34,313 nt of DNA from Candidatus Gorgonimonas eunicellae (GTDB lineage: Bacteria > Pseudomonadota > Gammaproteobacteria > Pseudomonadales > Endozoicomonadaceae): positions 1 to 34,313 of the forward strand of contig CAKMZJ010000017.1 of assembly GCA_929200395.1 (NCBI GenBank), in the 5' to 3' direction. Below the pieces are notes generated by a model. That model was not told where the DNA came from and did no database searches. It saw only the letters and a program-made list of their open reading frames with translations. Below, one piece after another: positions 8,525 through 16,791 of the stretch; position 1 is the first letter of the stretch; the number at the start of each line of letters is the position of its first letter. A program made the position numbers and the translations under genes.

Positions 8525-9475
8525 ATGGAACATAACATCAACTTATTTGCTTATGCTCCGTGCAATATAAACAGACAAAGATTAGATCAGATTGCACGTG
8601 ATTGCTTTCCTGAATATTCTAGGTCTTTATTACAGCAATGGATTATAGCTGGTAATTTAGTTGTAGATGGCAAAATACGAAAGCCCAAAGATGTCTTAAT
8701 TGGCGGCGAAAAATTATCTATAACTGCAACGTTAACAGATACTACCGTTGCTGTAGCTGAAGATATTAGCTTAGCTATTGTTTATGAAGATGAACACTTA
8801 TTAGTTATTAATAAACCAGCAGGTTTAGTTGTACACCCAGGAGCAGGCAATCATTCTGGCACCCTAATGAATGCTATTTTACACCACTGCCCAAACAGCA
8901 TCAAAATTCCTAGAGCTGGCATTGTACATAGGCTAGATAAAGATACTACCGGTTTATTAGTAATAGCAAAAACCTTAAAAGCACATTATTATTTAGTTGA
9001 AAGCATTAAAAATAGACAAGTTTGTCGAGAATACGAAGCCATAATCTATGGCAATATACCCAGCTCGGGAGACATACAACAACCAATAGGCAGGCATCCT
9101 AAAAATAGAACCAAAATGGCGGTAGTCGAAAGCGGTAAACCTGCAACTACTCATTATAAGGTTATTAAATATTACAATAACTATAGCTATATTGGTCTAA
9201 AGCTAGATTCAGGACGCACCCACCAAATTAGAGTACATTTAGAATACCAAGGCTATCCTATTGTCGGTGACCCTACATATAATAGAAAAAAGTTTACGAA
9301 TAATAGTCCCCGAATAACCGCTTTTTTATCTGATTTTAACAGGCAGGCATTACATGCTAAAAAATTAGCTTTTAAACACCCAATATCAGACCAACCATTA
9401 CAATTTTATGCCGAGCTACCAACAGACTTTAAGCAGTTATTAGCTATTCTTGAGGCTGAAAAGCTAAATCCTTAA
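8525..9475 (+). CDS. rluD: 23S rRNA pseudouridine synthase RluD
   Basis: RluD makes pseudouridines 1911, 1915 and 1917 in helix 69 of 23S rRNA. The 316-aa protein has an N-terminal S4 RNA-binding domain (about residues 15-75) and the catalytic motif HRLDKDTTGL at 135-144, with catalytic Asp D138. Later family motifs include LDSGRTHQIRVH and GYPIVGDPTY. AAAGGA precedes the ATG at good spacing. The divergent bamD neighbour supports RluD rather than RluC. Length is near the E. coli protein (326 aa). Confidence 0.95.
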   Translation: MEHNINLFAYAPCNINRQRLDQIARDCFPEYSRSLLQQWIIAGNLVVDGKIRKPKDVLIGGEKLSITATLTDTTVAVAEDISLAIVYEDEHLLVINKPAGLVVHPGAGNHSGTLMNAILHHCPNSIKIPRAGIVHRLDKDTTGLLVIAKTLKAHYYLVESIKNRQVCREYEAIIYGNIPSSGDIQQPIGRHPKNRTKMAVVESGKPATTHYKVIKYYNNYSYIGLKLDSGRTHQIRVHLEYQGYPIVGDPTYNRKKFTNNSPRITAFLSDFNRQALHAKKLAFKHPISDQPLQFYAELPTDFKQLLAILEAEKLNP

Positions 9476-9654
9476 TCATTCTATCAGCACAAAAATCATG
9501 CAGATACAACATTTAACCAGCTTTCTTGAGAAACTCCAACTTTAATTAACAGGATTTTACCCAACATCGGTATTGATAACTACATACGACTAGTTTTTTA
9601 AGCGCATATCAGCTATAATTCTCTTGTAGCTATGATATATACAAGGATGTAAAC

Positions 9655-11049
9655 ATGGATAAAATACCTAATTATTCAATAACTCAAGCGCTTTTAAGAA
9701 ATTATAATGCAGGCTATAATCAAAACAAACATGAGACCACTTTCAACTCTTTTACCTCTATAAAAAGAAACTCATATTCTGACTTTAATAAAATAATAAA
9801 TGCTGATGATCTTGCACAAGAAATATTAAATTTTTTAACCAACTCACATAATATCAAAGAAATGAATATAGTACATATTGATAGTGATAGTCATTTAACT
9901 AAAAATAGTAAACAAAATATTAAGGACCAAGACTTAAGATTATTTTCTCTAAGTAATTTAGTCTCCGATATTAACATAAATAAAACAAAACAGGCAGTAG
10001 CAGTTGATGATATTTCTATAGATCAACAAGATAATAATATCGCATATGAAATAGTAGTACTTCTAGCCATGATGAAATTAAAAGTTTACTTTTTAAAAGA
10101 TTTTAGCATGACAGATAAAAAATTATTTAATAAAGTTTTAAATAGTATTATAAATATATTTCAAGCAAAGAATGTTTTTTTAAATAACTCAGATTCAAAT
10201 ACAAATAACAAACCAACCGAAATAGTTTCTACTATTGAAAATATAGCAGACAATAAAAAAAGCTTTGCTCTCATAACAGATATATTGCAAAAAAAAATAG
10301 ATTTTTCTCATGATAGTAATGCAATGCAATTTCTTAATATAGTTAAAAATATTCCTAAGTTAAAAGAATTAACTTTGAGTACTTTAATAAAAAGAATACA
10401 AAAAAATGACTCTCCAAATACAACAGCCAATGATAAATATAATGCTATATATGATCTAGTTAATAATACGCCTATAGATAACTGGCTTCAAGAAGATAAA
10501 AATATTGATTTACAAACATTAGCTAAAAGATCAATGGAATTTATCATGTTTAGCACATTGGCTCAACAACAAATGCAGGGAGATACAAGTAATAGTATAA
10601 AATCAGATGAATTTTACTTATATCTACTTTTGCATGTGGCTAGTAAAAAAATAGATTACTATATGGCAGATTTTAAAAAGTTCATAGCAGAAAATAAAAT
10701 TGATAAGCTATTAGAAAAGCCAGTTAAATTTATTGAAACGTTTGAGAATATTATTGAGGAAATTAGAAAAGAGATCAAGCTTAATATTCTTAGTATTAAA
10801 CCAGCTACAAATATTAATACTGATCATACTATTGATAAAGTAGTCAATGATAATGTAACTAGAACAGTTGGAGCATCTGTAAAATTAAATCCTATTATAC
10901 TTACAATTCCTGACCACCCTATAATTATTAGAGAAATATCTAAAAATAAAAAAACTACTAAAAGAGGCTATGGTGAAAATCGCTGTCCTTGTGGATCTGG
11001 AAAAAAATTAAAGGATTGCTGCGGCAAAAAAAGAGACAAGGAAGAATAA
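9655..11049 (+). CDS. Unknown protein with C-terminal SEC-C zinc motif
   Basis: A 464-aa protein, mostly helical and rich in Asn, Lys, Ile and Asp. I do not recognise residues 1-435. The last 25 residues contain a textbook SEC-C metal-binding motif, CPCGSGKKLKDCCG, with C444, C446, C455 and C456 (CxCx8CC). SEC-C motifs end SecA and many unrelated proteins and bind zinc; in SecA they help bind SecB and ribosomes. There is no signal peptide. AAGGA lies 8 nt before the ATG, and a TATAAT at 9614-9619 is a possible -10. It sits between rluD and engB as an insertion of lineage-specific sequence. A role in protein handling or as an effector is possible, but not shown. Confidence 0.7.
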   Translation: MDKIPNYSITQALLRNYNAGYNQNKHETTFNSFTSIKRNSYSDFNKIINADDLAQEILNFLTNSHNIKEMNIVHIDSDSHLTKNSKQNIKDQDLRLFSLSNLVSDININKTKQAVAVDDISIDQQDNNIAYEIVVLLAMMKLKVYFLKDFSMTDKKLFNKVLNSIINIFQAKNVFLNNSDSNTNNKPTEIVSTIENIADNKKSFALITDILQKKIDFSHDSNAMQFLNIVKNIPKLKELTLSTLIKRIQKNDSPNTTANDKYNAIYDLVNNTPIDNWLQEDKNIDLQTLAKRSMEFIMFSTLAQQQMQGDTSNSIKSDEFYLYLLLHVASKKIDYYMADFKKFIAENKIDKLLEKPVKFIETFENIIEEIRKEIKLNILSIKPATNINTDHTIDKVVNDNVTRTVGASVKLNPIILTIPDHPIIIREISKNKKTTKRGYGENRCPCGSGKKLKDCCGKKRDKEE

Positions 11050-11208
11050 TGACACCTTCTAGATAAAGAATTACTAATTCATTTGTATTTTTGTTCAATT
11101 CAATTTATGCTTTGTTACAATTTTACTTGAAGTATACTCTACATAATAATAAAATTGGTATTATTTTGTTTGAGTAATTTTTTTTGTATACCAATAGTGG
11201 ATAACTAA

Positions 11209-11796
11209 GTGCTTAACTATCGCAATACTACATTTTTTAAAAGTGCATCTAATATCGATCAATGCCCTGTATATAAAGGCAAAGAAGTAGCATTTGCTGG
11301 AAGATCTAACGTCGGAAAATCTAGCGCATTAAATGCCTTAACTGGAATTAATAAATTGGCAAGAACCAGTAAAACTCCAGGAAGAACTCAACTAATAAAT
11401 TATTTTCAAGTTGATATAAATAAATTTTTAGTTGATTTACCTGGATACGGCTATGCAAAAGTATCGACAACAGTTAAAAATCAGTGGCAAAAAGACATGT
11501 CTTTTTATTTAGAACACCGCCTAGAATTAAGCGGTTTGGTATTATTAACAGATATCAGACACGAATTTAAACCTTTCGATGAAATGATGCTAAATTGGTG
11601 TGTTTCTGCTAATTTACCTTTGCATATTTTACTGACAAAAGCGGATAAATTAAAACCATCCGCTGCTAGAAAAGAACTTCAACAATTACAAAACAGATTA
11701 GCAAAATATGATTTAATTAGCATGCAGCTTTTTTCTTCTACAAAAAAACAAGGTATAGAGCAATTAGCTGAAAGACTAAATCAATTATTGAGTTAA
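11209..11796 (+). CDS. engB: Ribosome biogenesis GTPase EngB (YihA/YsxC)
   Basis: EngB is an essential GTPase that acts in large ribosomal subunit assembly. The 195-aa protein shows G1 GRSNVGKSS (31-39), the switch motif TPGRTQ (56-61), G3 DLPGYG (76-81), G4 TKAD (143-146) and G5 SST (176-178). The start is a GTG at 11209; no upstream ATG exists in frame, and the first residues (MLNYRNTTFF) align with the E. coli start. It is 29 nt upstream of map, so the two are probably co-transcribed. Confidence 0.95.
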   Translation: MLNYRNTTFFKSASNIDQCPVYKGKEVAFAGRSNVGKSSALNALTGINKLARTSKTPGRTQLINYFQVDINKFLVDLPGYGYAKVSTTVKNQWQKDMSFYLEHRLELSGLVLLTDIRHEFKPFDEMMLNWCVSANLPLHILLTKADKLKPSAARKELQQLQNRLAKYDLISMQLFSSTKKQGIEQLAERLNQLLS

Positions 11797-11825
11797 ATTT
11801 ATATTATTGCTAATAAGGATTATAC

Positions 11826-12626
11826 ATGCCCATCAACCTAAAAGATTCAGCTGCTATTGAGAAAATGCGTATTGCTGGCAAATTAGCCGCTGAAGTTCTT
11901 GAAATGATAGAACCCTTTGTAAAAAAAGGGGTTAATACTGCCGAGCTAGATCGGATTTGCCATGATTATATAGTAAACACACAAAATGCTATTCCTGCTC
12001 CATTAAATTATGGAAAAACAACTACTAGAGCTGGCTTTCCTAACGCTACTTGTATTTCGGTTAATGAAGTCATATGCCATGGCATACCTAGCAAAACTAA
12101 AACATTAAAATCAGGCGATATAGTAAACATAGACGTTACTGTAATTAAAGATGGATACCACGGTGATACTAGTAAAATGTATATTGTAGATAAAGCCCTA
12201 TCTTTTAATGAGCGTTTAGTTGTGGTAGCGCAAGAATGTTTATACAAAGGCATAGAGGTTGCAAAACCTGGCAATTATCTAAGCAATATCGCTAGCAAAA
12301 TAGCAAAACATGCGCGTAATAGTGGTTATAGTGTTGTTGAAGATTATTGTGGTCATGGCATAGGAACAGTTTTTCATGAAGAACCACAAGTACTGCATTA
12401 TCCTGAAGCTTATAATAATCTAAAAAATGATATACAACTAGTGGAAGGTATGACTTTTACTATAGAGCCAATGATAAATGCCGGAAAAAAAACTACTAAA
12501 CTGTTGTCTGATCAATGGACGGTTGTTACTAGAGATCGTTCTAATTCCGCACAATGGGAACATACTATCTTAATTACCGATACAGGTTGTGAAGTTCTTA
12601 CTAAACGTAACGATGAAACTTTTTAA
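11826..12626 (+). CDS. map: Methionine aminopeptidase, type I
   Basis: This metalloprotease removes the initiator methionine from new proteins. The 266-aa protein has the five metal ligands in their usual order: D103, D114, H177, E214 and E245. The substrate-site histidine is H85 in CHGIP. Length matches the 264-aa E. coli enzyme. AAGGA precedes the ATG. It is the second gene after engB and is followed by a hairpin terminator at 12669-12692. Confidence 0.97.
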   Translation: MPINLKDSAAIEKMRIAGKLAAEVLEMIEPFVKKGVNTAELDRICHDYIVNTQNAIPAPLNYGKTTTRAGFPNATCISVNEVICHGIPSKTKTLKSGDIVNIDVTVIKDGYHGDTSKMYIVDKALSFNERLVVVAQECLYKGIEVAKPGNYLSNIASKIAKHARNSGYSVVEDYCGHGIGTVFHEEPQVLHYPEAYNNLKNDIQLVEGMTFTIEPMINAGKKTTKLLSDQWTVVTRDRSNSAQWEHTILITDTGCEVLTKRNDETF

Positions 12627-12668
12627 TTTGTTATTAAATATAAATATTCTAATCAAAGATACCTTTTA

Positions 12669-12692
12669 AAACCCTACCGAAGGGAAGGGTTT
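12669..12692 (+). terminator. Terminator after map
   Basis: AAACCCT (12669-12675) pairs with AGGGTTT (12686-12692) around a 10-nt loop, followed by ATAATTTTTT. It lies between converging genes and may serve both strands. Confidence 0.75.
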
Positions 12693-12718
12693 ATAATTTT
12701 TTACTGTTTAATATCAAA

Positions 12719-13114
12719 CTATTTTCTTTCCCAGTTTGGAGTCTTGCATGCTTCTTGCTTTTGTTTAAATCTTGAATAAGCTTCACGAGTCCCAAATGCT
12801 GTAAACAAGACTGCTACAGGGAATGCTACAAACAATACTTTGCTAGCTACTGATTCCATGTCAAAGGATACTTTAAAAACATGTTCTTTAGTCTCAACAT
12901 TTAAAACATCAACATTCTCATCCGGTATTTTATCAACATTGCTGTTAACAGATTCCGCATTAACAGATGCTTCTTCCTGAGATATAGTAAAAAAACCATC
13001 ATTATATATGATTTCTTCACCAGCATTAGCATAAGAGTATAATGCACAAGTACAAATAATGGTTGTTAATCCTAAAGTTATTTTTTTAAAAATATTACTT
13101 TTTAACTCTATCAT
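12719..13114 (-). CDS. Small exported protein with C-terminal membrane segment, paralogue 1
   Basis: A 131-aa protein of no known family. The first 31 residues are a Sec signal peptide (KKITLGLTTIICTCALYS, then ANA before GEE). A short acidic, Ser/Asn-rich middle follows, then a hydrophobic segment (about residues 92-110: VLFVAFPVAVLFTAFG) and a basic tail (REAYSRFKQKQ). The predicted product is an inner-membrane protein with a periplasmic middle and a cytoplasmic tail. AAAGGA precedes the ATG. The protein at 13237-13593 is its paralogue: signal peptides are nearly identical, as are SQEEA and the (R/K)(E/K)AYS(R/K)(F/Y)K motif; the middles have diverged. Confidence 0.75.
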   Translation of the reverse strand: MIELKSNIFKKITLGLTTIICTCALYSYANAGEEIIYNDGFFTISQEEASVNAESVNSNVDKIPDENVDVLNVETKEHVFKVSFDMESVASKVLFVAFPVAVLFTAFGTREAYSRFKQKQEACKTPNWERK

Positions 13115-13236
13115 TTATAGTCCTTTATAAGCATTAAACATTATTTGAAAAATATTTACGTTTGTATATACATTATGCCTGCAGGTGTATAGCGTTGCTA
13201 ATCAATCTGCTGGCTCAGATCTGTATTTATAGATCG

Positions 13237-13593
13237 TTATGAAGGAACTGATACTGATGATGCTTCTTTATTGTTTTTATATTTTGAATAAGCTTTACGG
13301 CCTCCAAGTACTGCAAGTATAACTGCGACAGTGCTTGCCAGAGCAATCATTTTTCTATTTCCTAAGTACTTCTTAGTAGTACTTTCTTGAACCTCAACAG
13401 TGTTATAATCTGGCATATTAGCAATATTTATAACAGGTGTCGCATAATATGCTTCTTCCTGCGATAGAGCATTGCCATAATTATATGTAGCTTCTTCACT
13501 TGCATTAGCAGTAGAATATAACGCACAAGTGCAAATAATGGTTGATAATCCTAAAGTTATTTTCTTAAGAATATTACTTTTTAATGTTGTCAT
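13237..13593 (-). CDS. Small exported protein with C-terminal membrane segment, paralogue 2
   Basis: A 118-aa paralogue of the preceding protein. Its signal peptide (KKITLGLSTIICTCALYS, then ANA before SEE) differs from paralogue 1 at only a few positions. The middle is different and shorter. The C-terminal segment (about 82-97: MIALASTVAVILAVLG) and basic tail (GRKAYSKYKNNK) keep the same layout. AAAGGAT precedes the ATG, with an upstream sequence nearly identical to that of paralogue 1. The 122-nt gap between the two contains no gene. Function unknown. Confidence 0.75.
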   Translation of the reverse strand: MTTLKSNILKKITLGLSTIICTCALYSTANASEEATYNYGNALSQEEAYYATPVINIANMPDYNTVEVQESTTKKYLGNRKMIALASTVAVILAVLGGRKAYSKYKNNKEASSVSVPS

Positions 13594-14015
13594 TTATAAT
13601 CCTTTATAAGGGCAGATGAATTTCTCTTAACTGAGATCAATAATATTTACTTTTATATAAATAATATAAACTTAACCTGAAGGTTTATTTAATGAAAACT
13701 TGTTTTAAACTTACTAAACGGTATAATACAGCTTAAAAACTAAAAAATTATAGCAGTATATAAGCAATTACAAGTTCCGAATATAAATAAAAATATAAAA
13801 TAGTTCAATACATAATTATTTAACAAAAAATATAAACTTCTATTTTAATCTTTAAAACCTTAAATTATGCTTAATATAAATAAAAAACTAAAAAACAAAT
13901 ATATCAAAAAATTTTTTTTTTGCAAGACTTTATTTAGAATATATAATAACACACATGCACTTTACACTATAAATTTATAAACTATATAATAATAATAATA
14001 ATAATATAAATATTT
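13594..14015. other. Divergent intergenic region, very AT-rich
   Basis: This 422-nt spacer separates the small exported protein and the divergent Fic gene. It is almost pure A/T with homopolymer runs and the (TAA)6 tract. No gene or hairpin was seen. Confidence 0.5.
13987..14004 (+). repeat. (TAA)6 trinucleotide tract in the Fic gene leader
   Basis: Six perfect TAA units end 11 nt before the ATG of the Fic-ankyrin gene, where the ribosome site or -10 region would be. Slippage here could change expression, but this is only a possibility. Confidence 0.7.
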
Positions 14016-15947
14016 ATGCTTTATTTTAATAAATCTTCTCTGAGAATTAATACGGAAGTATCTCAAAATAATCACTACGCGACAAAGTTACTATTTTTAA
14101 AAAAAAACAACTTTAATAATACTGATTATCAAAATAAACCCCTTGAAGCTAGAGTTTGCAAAGTTGATAATTCTAATTATTCCATAACTACATTAAAAGC
14201 CCATAATATTTTTCAAACTATAAGCACGGCAATCGAAAAATCACAAATTGGTACAAGCTTTCCTCCCGCAAGAAATTCAATATTACCTGTCATATATTTT
14301 ACAAATAAACCTTGTTTTTTTAAAATAAACTCTATAAAGATACAAAAATTATTTGTTGACTCTTCATTAACCATAGCTGAAAAGTTTGAAGTATTAGATA
14401 AAATATATCAGTTATTGCAAAATTCTAATTTTTCAGAAACTCAATTGTTTTATGCTAAAAATTTTATTTTATCTGCATATAATTGCTTACAAATATGTCG
14501 TGATATAAATTTAAAGGTAAATTTTAGTGAACATTGCAAAATGGTTAACTCTGCTAATTTATATAATTTTCTTTTTAATAAAGAATTATCTGTAGAGAAA
14601 AAACAAATCTATAGTCTTATATATAAGCAGCTCTTAGAGTATCCAATTTCTCTTGATTTAATATTTATTGAAGAGGAGTCTAGATTTATATACCAAACAA
14701 AATATCCAGATAAAATTATTGACTTAGGTGCACATGCATTTGATAACGAATGGCTATATATGGAAAGATGCTACCGTGCGTTTATTTATTTATTAAACAA
14801 ACAAATAAGAGAAATAAGTAATATTAATTTTACCAATTTACGCGAAGTTAATGCAATACTAGGTGGTTATACTACATCTGCAACTAAAAGTGTTGTATAC
14901 GGTTGTGATATCCCTAGAAATTATGGGAATCAATTTATTCATTTAATAAAGCAAGGTATAATTTGCGATATGAACTTTCAATATTCTACAGCTACTATTA
15001 ATAGCAGCCAGAAAATATTTGAATTAGAAAATTTTATATATTGTAGTTTAGGAGTTATAATCAAGTTAGAAGAAATAGTAGTTAAAGGTAATAAATATTT
15101 TAAAATAAAATCACCTGCATGCAAAGATAATAGCTTCACTATAAAAACTAACGAACAATTACTTAAGGATTTACAAGGACAAACAAAAGACAAAGCTTTT
15201 ATTTTTGACATAGTAAAAATTGATGACTATAATTTTAACCTGAAGATTAGGTACTGTTATTATAAACCTAAAGAAGACACTTGTCAGCAGTTATTAAATA
15301 TATATTATAAAAAAATTAAAAAATTATCGACAATAGAACAAAAAGTTAGCCTAGCGGTAAGTACTTGTGCTCTATTACAAAGAATACACCCATTTTTAGA
15401 TGCTAACGGTAGAACATTATTTTTTATTTTGCTTCCTATTTTATTATATCAGCTCGGTATTTGGCCAATAAAGATGCTATGTAACCCTTGGATTCTATTA
15501 GATCTTTCCCCCGCTAAAGATTTAGCACGCCTAATATTAGATATTTGTATTCCAGCGCCAAAATTCCACTCAACAATTGATACTTGGAATAAATACATGA
15601 CAATATCAGAAAATATACGTATTAACTGCGCACTAGGTAATATAACTATAATAAGAGATTTGCTAGAAGAAAATCCTAATCTTATACTTAATCCAATCAT
15701 CAATGATCCGTTACATATTAAGTTTAATATATTAGATTTTTCTATTATACATAAACAACAAAAAATGTTTATATTTTTATTTAACCAATACCCTAAAAAC
15801 CAATTGACCTTTTCACTCCTGATTTATCTACTAAATCGAAGTGTAGAGTATAATCAAACAGAAATATTCGAATACCTTTTAGATTACATGAAACAAACAC
15901 ACGACTTTTCATTACCTGCTATAATAAACAACAAAATATTTTTATAA
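14016..15947 (+). CDS. Fic-domain protein with ankyrin-like C terminus (AnkX-like layout)
   Basis: A 643-aa putative effector. The Fic core motif is HPFLDANGR at residues 458-466 (H458 catalytic, N464 and R466 phosphate-binding), in a helix followed by a hydrophobic partner helix. A flap-like GGYTTSATKS lies at about 283-292. Fic enzymes transfer AMP, UMP, phosphocholine or phosphate from nucleotide substrates onto host proteins. The D-A-N-G-R form of the motif and the ankyrin-like repeats after it (about 537-632: CALGNITIIRDLLEENPNL, VEYNQTEIFEYLLDYM) recall Legionella AnkX, a Rab1 phosphocholine transferase; this similarity is by motif and architecture only. I saw no (S/T)xxxE(G/N) inhibitory motif. 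The first 250 residues are unrecognised. No signal peptide and no Shine-Dalgarno sequence. It converges on the translocator operon with a 27-nt gap. Confidence 0.8.
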   Translation: MLYFNKSSLRINTEVSQNNHYATKLLFLKKNNFNNTDYQNKPLEARVCKVDNSNYSITTLKAHNIFQTISTAIEKSQIGTSFPPARNSILPVIYFTNKPCFFKINSIKIQKLFVDSSLTIAEKFEVLDKIYQLLQNSNFSETQLFYAKNFILSAYNCLQICRDINLKVNFSEHCKMVNSANLYNFLFNKELSVEKKQIYSLIYKQLLEYPISLDLIFIEEESRFIYQTKYPDKIIDLGAHAFDNEWLYMERCYRAFIYLLNKQIREISNINFTNLREVNAILGGYTTSATKSVVYGCDIPRNYGNQFIHLIKQGIICDMNFQYSTATINSSQKIFELENFIYCSLGVIIKLEEIVVKGNKYFKIKSPACKDNSFTIKTNEQLLKDLQGQTKDKAFIFDIVKIDDYNFNLKIRYCYYKPKEDTCQQLLNIYYKKIKKLSTIEQKVSLAVSTCALLQRIHPFLDANGRTLFFILLPILLYQLGIWPIKMLCNPWILLDLSPAKDLARLILDICIPAPKFHSTIDTWNKYMTISENIRINCALGNITIIRDLLEENPNLILNPIINDPLHIKFNILDFSIIHKQQKMFIFLFNQYPKNQLTFSLLIYLLNRSVEYNQTEIFEYLLDYMKQTHDFSLPAIINNKIFL

Positions 15948-15974
15948 CTATACACCTGCTACTTAATAAAGTTT

Positions 15975-16757
15975 TTACGAGTCGACTTTTCTATGAGAAT
16001 CTATTTGACTGCTTTGTTGACTATTTTGACTAGCTAAGCTTTCTACGGTGTTAAGGGAATCTTGAATAAAAGTTTTCATCCTATTAGTCATATCATCGAA
16101 AGAATCTTTTGGCTGCTGTTGAAATTTAGATGCGCTTTCATTGGCTGAAGCTTTAGTAGTCCTAGCTGCTAAAACTAACCCTATAGCAATCATCTGGCTA
16201 GATATAGCGTTTAATACTTGTGGTTTAGATAATTTTAAAATCGCATTTTTATCTATCTCAGATAGATGCTTTACAGAGTCTTGAATAAGGGCGGTGTTTA
16301 CAAGTTGGGATCCACTTGCAAGACTAGCGACCCCAGAAATTGACATTGTTAATGCTGATTTAATTGTATCAATAGTGACATCACCTTGTTGAAGCAGCTT
16401 ATGTAACGCCATATCAAATCGCTTAATAGCTTGCAACACCTGTCTTGTTTCAGCTTTTTTAATATTTTTATCTGTATCTATATCTGATGATGCTACTCCA
16501 ACAAAACTATCTGTTATATTATCTGCCCCTTGGTGTAAATTTTTGCTACTACTTACTGCTAGTTCTTCAGAACTAGTATATGGGGATTTATCTACACCAT
16601 ACTTGTCTTTAACTACTGTTTCAATGCTAGCTATTGCCGGATCGTTTATAGAATAGCCAGTAGATTTAGAAGTTTTTTTAATATCACCCTTTTTAGATGC
16701 ATAGTTTACACCTGTTACTGCCGTTTGCTTATGCACTACATCCATATTTGATGCCAT
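15975..16757 (-). CDS. Third gene of translocator operon, possible SctB/YopD-like protein
   Basis: A 260-aa protein whose start is the ATG at 16757, because AGGAGAGG lies just upstream; a TTG eight codons earlier is less likely. It has no signal peptide. The N-terminal 100 residues are polar and Ser/Thr/Asp-rich. The centre has alternating helices with weakly hydrophobic stretches (about 133-150 and 184-200, AISSQMIAIGLVLAAR), then a polar amphipathic tail rich in Gln and Ser. One hydrophobic segment plus an amphipathic C terminus fits a YopD/SctB-like minor translocator, but I see no diagnostic motif. It follows the second operon gene by 34 nt (ATG to stop) and probably ends the operon. Confidence 0.55.
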   Translation of the reverse strand: MASNMDVVHKQTAVTGVNYASKKGDIKKTSKSTGYSINDPAIASIETVVKDKYGVDKSPYTSSEELAVSSSKNLHQGADNITDSFVGVASSDIDTDKNIKKAETRQVLQAIKRFDMALHKLLQQGDVTIDTIKSALTMSISGVASLASGSQLVNTALIQDSVKHLSEIDKNAILKLSKPQVLNAISSQMIAIGLVLAARTTKASANESASKFQQQPKDSFDDMTNRMKTFIQDSLNTVESLASQNSQQSSQIDSHRKVDS

Positions 16758-16791
16758 AATAACCTCTCCTATCCTATACAAAATACACCGG

